This document shows, piece by piece, positions 63,922 through 64,000 of a DNA stretch of 64,000 bases. The notes beneath the pieces were generated by a model that had not been told where the DNA came from, did no database searches, and saw only the letters and a list, made by a program, of their open reading frames with translations. The position numbers were made by a program, and so were the translations under genes. Within the stretch, counting starts at the first letter, position 1. Every line of letters starts with the position of its first letter. Source of the stretch: Paenibacillus silviterrae (lineage in GTDB: Bacteria; Bacillota; Bacilli; Paenibacillales; NBRC-103111); contig NZ_JASKUT010000001.1 in the NCBI RefSeq assembly GCF_030167925.1, positions 496,001 to 560,000 on the forward strand, in the 5' to 3' direction.

Positions 63922-64000
63922 GGTTATCGGCGTCCGTGTAATGCCGAGTCAGGAAAGTCGTTTCTCCTACCCTTGAAAGTTATTTTGTCCTTCCTGTCCG

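Overview
The window looks like a chromosomal stretch from a Paenibacillus-type Gram-positive bacterium. GC is moderate by eye, purine-rich Shine-Dalgarno sites are strong, rho-independent terminators are many, and the genes come in the recurring Paenibacillus unit of LplB/YtcP-like permease pair, lipoprotein binding protein and membrane-bound or soluble AraC regulator. There are no rRNA, tRNA, phage, insertion-sequence or CRISPR genes. About 39 protein genes are supported, nearly all on the + strand.

Layout. 1-2125: end of a membrane-anchored AraC regulator, then a 112-bp-period array of 20-bp palindromes (2191-2605). 2737-5876: an orphan binding protein, an SRPBCC protein and an APH-like kinase. 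6163-11970 and 12240-18236: two complete modules (permease, permease, binding protein, AraC membrane sensor). 18370-18790: a second palindrome array with the same geometry as the first. 18977-24334: a very large secreted multidomain glycan-active protein. 24521-27233: amidohydrolase and Rieske ferredoxin, with a convergent AraC gene. 27429-32078: binding protein plus secreted beta-helix protein. 32301-38065: AraC membrane sensor, permease pair and binding protein. 38180-43967: AraC, pyruvyltransferase-like protein, SGNH hydrolase, SAM-domain/TPR protein, AraC. 44070: aldo/keto reductase. 45252-53650: MalFG-type permeases, binding protein, YesM/YesN-type two-component system and GH88 hydrolase. 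53751-57462: AraC, binding protein and a GH43 enzyme with a beta-trefoil domain. 57517-58455 (minus): EamA transporter. 58680-63921: a MalFG-type permease pair and a second two-component system.

How it works together. The window is a carbohydrate-scavenging region: secreted glycan-active proteins cut polymers, seven binding lipoproteins capture oligosaccharides, five permease pairs import them, and cytoplasmic enzymes (GH88, GH43, aldo/keto reductase, esterase) process them. Ten AraC-type HTH proteins, four of them membrane-anchored sensors and two of them response regulators, give local control. No ABC ATPase is present, so all importers probably share a distant MsmX-like ATPase.

Most notable observations: (i) two unlinked arrays of eight 20-bp palindromes with the same alternating 51/61-bp spacing; (ii) three promoters in the 45-49 kb cluster with tandem 21-bp-spaced repeats at a fixed distance from the -10 box; (iii) three promoters (27.3, 32.2 and 39.0 kb) with a different tandem 21-bp repeat exactly 56 bp upstream of the -10 box, which defines a probable mini-regulon.
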